A stretch of 9,824 nucleotides of DNA, from positions 1-9,824 of the forward strand of contig JAQCAO010000049.1 in the NCBI GenBank assembly GCA_027731885.1, given 5' to 3'. A program made the position numbers and the translations under genes. The DNA comes from Actinomycetota bacterium. GTDB taxonomy: Bacteria > Actinomycetota > Actinomycetes > Nanopelagicales > Nanopelagicaceae. The notes under the pieces are model-generated. The model had not been told where the DNA came from, did no database searches, and saw nothing but the letters and a program-made list of their open reading frames with translations. This document shows, one piece after another, positions 7,493 through 9,824 of the stretch. Positions within the stretch are counted from its first letter, which is position 1, and each line of letters begins with the position of its first letter.

Positions 7493-9646
7493 TTACTTAT
7501 TCTGCAATTTAGATGGCCACCAAACCTTTGGCCCAATATCGTGAACCAGAGCAGGTACCAGAATCGAGCGAACAATGATGGTATCTAGCAGAACGCCAAA
7601 GGCAACCGCAAAACCTAATTGCGCAAGTGGCACAAGAGGTAGTAACCCAAGAACGGCGAACGTTGCCGCTAAGACAATTCCTGCAGATGTAATTACGGCA
7701 CCAGTTACGGTAACGCCCTTGATTACTCCCGCACGCGTACCAATCTTCGCGCTCTCTTCACGAACCCGAGTCATCAAGAAGATGTTGTAGTCGATACCAA
7801 GGGCGACAAGGAAGATAAAGGCAAATAGCGGGAAGGAGTTACCTCCACCAGCAAAACCGAAGATGTGATTAAAGACAAGCGCGCAAACACCTAGGGTTGC
7901 GAAGTAACTTAAGACGACCGTTCCTAGCAACAGAACTGCGCTGAGAATACTGCGCAGAAGCACTCCAAGAATTATCGTAATTACCAAGAGAATGATCGGA
8001 ATAATTGTTTTATTGTCGCGATCATTTGCCGCTCTCACATCGAAGTAAACCGCGCTAGTTCCACCAACTAGAGCAGACGCATCGGCGGACTGAGCAAGTT
8101 GCCGAATCTTGGGAATGTCATTTCCCGCTTCAACGCTGTCAGGTGCGGCCGACAGGGTTACGTTAAGGATGGCTCGACCATCGACTACTTTAATTTCCGG
8201 TGCAGGTTGACCAGCAACTGGCGCTGAACTGAGCGCTGGAACAACTTCTGTAACACCAGGTGCTGACTTAATTGCCGCTGTTACTGCACCCAATTTATCG
8301 GCGCTAACCACAATCTGAGTTGGGTCGCCCTCCCCTCCTGGGAAGTGTTTAACAAGGAGACGTTGCCCCACAACTGATTCAGGATTTCCAGTGAAGGTAT
8401 CGACTGTTCCGATTCCATCTGCTTTAAGAGTTGTCGAAGTGAGCGCAAAGCCCAACAAGACAATTCCTGTAATTACCCACGCTTTTCGTGGATTGCGACC
8501 AATTCCATTTGCAACTTTTGACCAAGTACCAGTCATTGCGTGGTCATCGCCATCATTCTTTGGAATTCGCGGCCAAAAGATCCAGCGTCCAAAAACCAAT
8601 AGCAACGCTGGCAACAAGGTAAGAATTGTGATCATTGAGACCACGATGCCGATTGCTCCGATTGGACCAAGACCAGCGGTGTTTGTTAATTGGCTAAAGA
8701 GTAGAACCATCAATGAGATAGCGACCGTTGAACCGGAGGCAAGGATTGGTTCCCATACCCCCTTGTAAGCGGCGCGCATTGCAACAAATCTATTATCGGT
8801 GAAATGAAGTTCTTCCCGGTATCGGGCGATAAGCAAGAGGGCATAATCCGTTGCTGCACCAATGACTAAGACCGAGAGAATTCCTTGCGATTGACCATCA
8901 ACATCAATGATGTCGTTCTTAGCTAAGAGATAAACAATTCCACCAGCAGTCGAAAGTGCTAGTAGAGCCGAGAGCAAAGGAATTATCCATAAAACTGGAG
9001 AGCGATAAACAACGATAAGAATGACCGCAACAACCGCGAGCGTAGTAAGTAATAACTTAGAATCGATATCACCAAAGGCGCCAAACAAATCGCCTAACAA
9101 TCCGCCCGGCCCGGTTACATAAGGCTCGAATCCATTGGCCTTAGCAATCGTTTCAATATCCTCGCGTAGCGCCTCAATCACCGCCGGAAGCGCTGGTTCA
9201 TCATTAGGTAGCAACTTTGAAATTGCATTTCCGTCAAGGGGAATATTTGCTAAGAGCGCCTGGCCGTCTTGTGCCGGAAAGACAGAAATCGCCTGACCTG
9301 GCGCTAGATAATCGCTGATTTTCGCTGTTGTTTCAGCCAGAGTTAAATCTCCAACTTTACTAACGTGCCCTTGAACTGCTGCAAAAGTTTCTGGGGTAAA
9401 TCTACCTTCAAAGAGTATTAACGCTGGGAAGTTAAATGAATCCTGGGTAGAAAACTTCCTGATCTCATCGGCAGCTAAGGTCGCTTCTGCGCCCTTCGGC
9501 AAGAATGACGAGTTGTTATTTTCTTGGACCGAAGTTAGCTTTCCAAATAGTGGGCCGAAGATTCCAGTGATTATGAACCAAGAAATCACCACCAACATCG
9601 CTATGGCATATGGTTTTCTATTTTTTTGGGCGCTTTGGATAGACAC
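7493..9646 (-). CDS. MMPL-family (RND superfamily) transporter
   Basis: This 717-residue membrane protein has the duplicated RND layout: TM1 (about 14-36), a large extracytoplasmic domain (37-195), five helices (about 197-353), a short cytoplasmic linker, TM7 (about 389-404), a second outer domain (405-545) and five more helices (about 546-698). The Asp-Tyr pairs that relay protons in MmpL3 are present in TM4 (Asp267-Tyr268 in GAATDYALLL) and TM10 (Asp619-Tyr620 in LGIDYNIFL), so it is probably an active proton-driven exporter. Relatives export lipids, siderophores, pigments or hydrophobic compounds; the cargo here is unknown. It has no long C-terminal cytoplasmic domain such as MmpL3 has. 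The start is GTG at 9646 with GAAAGG 11 bases upstream; the next ATG (residue 17) would cut into TM1. It is first in an apparent operon with the FAD oxidoreductase and diverges from lipB. Confidence 0.93.
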   Translation of the reverse strand: MSIQSAQKNRKPYAIAMLVVISWFIITGIFGPLFGKLTSVQENNNSSFLPKGAEATLAADEIRKFSTQDSFNFPALILFEGRFTPETFAAVQGHVSKVGDLTLAETTAKISDYLAPGQAISVFPAQDGQALLANIPLDGNAISKLLPNDEPALPAVIEALREDIETIAKANGFEPYVTGPGGLLGDLFGAFGDIDSKLLLTTLAVVAVILIVVYRSPVLWIIPLLSALLALSTAGGIVYLLAKNDIIDVDGQSQGILSVLVIGAATDYALLLIARYREELHFTDNRFVAMRAAYKGVWEPILASGSTVAISLMVLLFSQLTNTAGLGPIGAIGIVVSMITILTLLPALLLVFGRWIFWPRIPKNDGDDHAMTGTWSKVANGIGRNPRKAWVITGIVLLGFALTSTTLKADGIGTVDTFTGNPESVVGQRLLVKHFPGGEGDPTQIVVSADKLGAVTAAIKSAPGVTEVVPALSSAPVAGQPAPEIKVVDGRAILNVTLSAAPDSVEAGNDIPKIRQLAQSADASALVGGTSAVYFDVRAANDRDNKTIIPIILLVITIILGVLLRSILSAVLLLGTVVLSYFATLGVCALVFNHIFGFAGGGNSFPLFAFIFLVALGIDYNIFLMTRVREESAKIGTRAGVIKGVTVTGAVITSAGIVLAATFAVLGLLPLVPLAQLGFAVAFGVLLDTIIVRSILVPALVHDIGPKVWWPSKLQNK

Positions 9647-9657
9647 GATAAATTCGG

Positions 9658-9663
9658 CCTTTC
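9658..9663 (-). promoter_or_regulatory. ribosome binding site for the GTG start of the MMPL gene
   Basis: GAAAGG on the minus strand lies 11 bases before the GTG at 9646. The spacing is slightly long but usable, and it supports this start, which keeps the first membrane helix whole. Confidence 0.55.
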
Positions 9664-9680
9664 AGGCTGGAGGTTGAGCA

Positions 9681-9699
9681 GGGTTCGCTGGGGTTCGCT
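9681..9699. repeat. 10-bp-period direct repeat between MMPL gene and lipB
   Basis: GGGTTCGCT occurs at 9681-9689 and again at 9691-9699, so the copies are one helical turn apart and would present the same face to a protein. The pair lies just upstream of the candidate lipB -10 and in the presumed leader of the MMPL transcript. That is where an operator or activator site would be expected, but a chance duplication cannot be excluded. Confidence 0.6.
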
Positions 9700-9705
9700 A
9701 GGAGG
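9700..9705 (+). promoter_or_regulatory. AGGAGG at unusual distance from the lipB GTG
   Basis: A near-perfect Shine-Dalgarno sequence lies 24 bases before the GTG at 9730, too far to act directly. The 16-base inverted repeat between them would, if folded in the mRNA, shorten the effective gap to eight bases. If the transcript instead starts at 9730, this AGGAGG is not transcribed into the lipB mRNA at all. Confidence 0.35.
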
Positions 9706-9707
9706 AC

Positions 9708-9713
9708 AGCCTA
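9708..9713 (-). promoter_or_regulatory. candidate -10 element for the MMPL-FAD operon
   Basis: TAGGCT on the minus strand would start transcription near 9701 and leave a leader of about 55 bases containing the direct repeat and GAAAGG. No convincing -35 sequence is visible within the first lipB codons, so support is only the hexamer and its position. Confidence 0.25.
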
Positions 9714-9717
9714 CCTT

Positions 9718-9723
9718 TAGGCT
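9718..9723 (+). promoter_or_regulatory. candidate -10 element for leaderless lipB
   Basis: TAGGCT is followed by six bases and then the GTG at 9730, the same spacing seen between TAAGTT and the gcvT ATG at the other end of the window. This geometry would start the transcript at or beside the start codon. TTCGCT at 9694-9699 is a weak -35 candidate, 18 bases upstream. Confidence 0.4.
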
Positions 9724-9729
9724 ATCCCT

Positions 9730-9824
9730 GTGCCTTTTACCTCACCATTGAGTCCCGCTCAGATCGCGACAGAAATTGCTGTAGATCACGTGGGTCTTCT
9801 CGATTACGAGCAAGCGCTTGTTTT
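9730..9824 (+). CDS. lipB: lipoyl(octanoyl) transferase, N-terminal fragment (runs off the window)
   Basis: Only the first 31 codons are present. LipB moves octanoyl from acyl carrier protein to the target lysine of lipoyl domains and H-protein, the step before sulfur insertion by LipA. The fragment contains AVDHVGLLDYEQALV, matching the opening strand-helix of LipB proteins (a 'xxLGxxDYxxAxxLQ' pattern near the N-terminus). Location supports the call: in Mycobacterium tuberculosis lipB follows the E2 and SDR genes, the same partners found here 3.4 kb to the left. GTG at 9730 is the chosen start; TTG at 9748 is an alternative. The catalytic Cys and Lys lie beyond the window, so activity cannot be assessed. 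Confidence 0.72.
   Translation, partial: MPFTSPLSPAQIATEIAVDHVGLLDYEQALV

Larger units (their letters stand above)
9708..9723. repeat. inverted repeat AGCCTA-CCTT-TAGGCT before lipB
   Basis: Two perfect 6-base arms flank a 4-base loop. As RNA it would form a short hairpin between AGGAGG and the lipB GTG. As DNA each arm reads TAGGCT outward, giving back-to-back TANNNT -10-like hexamers for lipB (+) and for the MMPL gene (-). There is no following T-run, so it is not an intrinsic terminator. Confidence 0.7.

Noticed and set aside
8391..8768. 125-residue + strand open frame opposite the MMPL gene
   Set aside because: It mirrors the MMPL helices and linker in antisense, has an unnatural composition and no motif; the minus-strand MMPL protein explains the region fully.

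Overview
The window (9,824 bases) is a chromosomal, gene-dense stretch with seven complete protein genes and one gene running off the right edge. It carries a recognisable actinobacterial neighbourhood. A leucyl aminopeptidase (pepA), dihydrolipoyl dehydrogenase (lpdA), E2 acyltransferase (sucB/dlaT type) and a TIGR01777-type SDR protein follow one another on the + strand. lipB starts again on the + strand at the right end, and gcvT lies divergently at the left end. Similar orders (pepA-lpd-E2, and E2-SDR-lipB-lipA near gcvT and pepB) are known in Streptomyces and Mycobacterium. Base composition looks balanced rather than GC-rich, and the genes are tightly packed. My inference is a streamlined, moderate-GC actinobacterium such as the freshwater acI/Nanopelagicales group. 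The phylum is well supported; the order is a guess.

Layout: 1-43 may hold the tail of an unknown + strand gene that enters from the left. gcvT (24-1112, -) and pepA (1183-2694, +) diverge from a 70-bp promoter region. lpdA (2759-4126), sucB (4146-5438) and the SDR gene (5444-6331) form a tight + strand operon with gaps of 19 and 5 bases. Against them run an FAD-dependent oxidoreductase (6302-7477, -) and an MMPL/RND-type exporter (7493-9646, -). These two are an apparent operon, transcribed exporter first, whose end overlaps the SDR gene by 30 bp. An 83-bp region at 9647-9729 separates the exporter from lipB (from 9730, +). It holds a 10-bp-period direct repeat and an inverted repeat.

How the genes work together: LipB puts octanoyl groups on carrier lysines, which LipA (expected just beyond the window) converts to lipoyl. 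The lipoyl domain of the E2 protein uses this cofactor, LpdA reoxidises it, and the same LpdA normally serves as L-protein of the glycine cleavage system that contains GcvT. Four of the eight genes therefore share lipoyl chemistry. The MMPL/FAD pair is a different theme (envelope lipid, isoprenoid or carotenoid handling is a guess) and appears inserted into the conserved E2-SDR-lipB order.

I found no CRISPR array, tRNA, rRNA, complete mobile element or convincing intrinsic terminator. No stretch longer than 300 bases lacks a gene. I see no strong candidate for a wholly new system. The items most worth a second look are the lipB/MMPL divergent control region, the MMPL-FAD oxidoreductase pair and the in-frame 15-bp repeat in the E2 linker.
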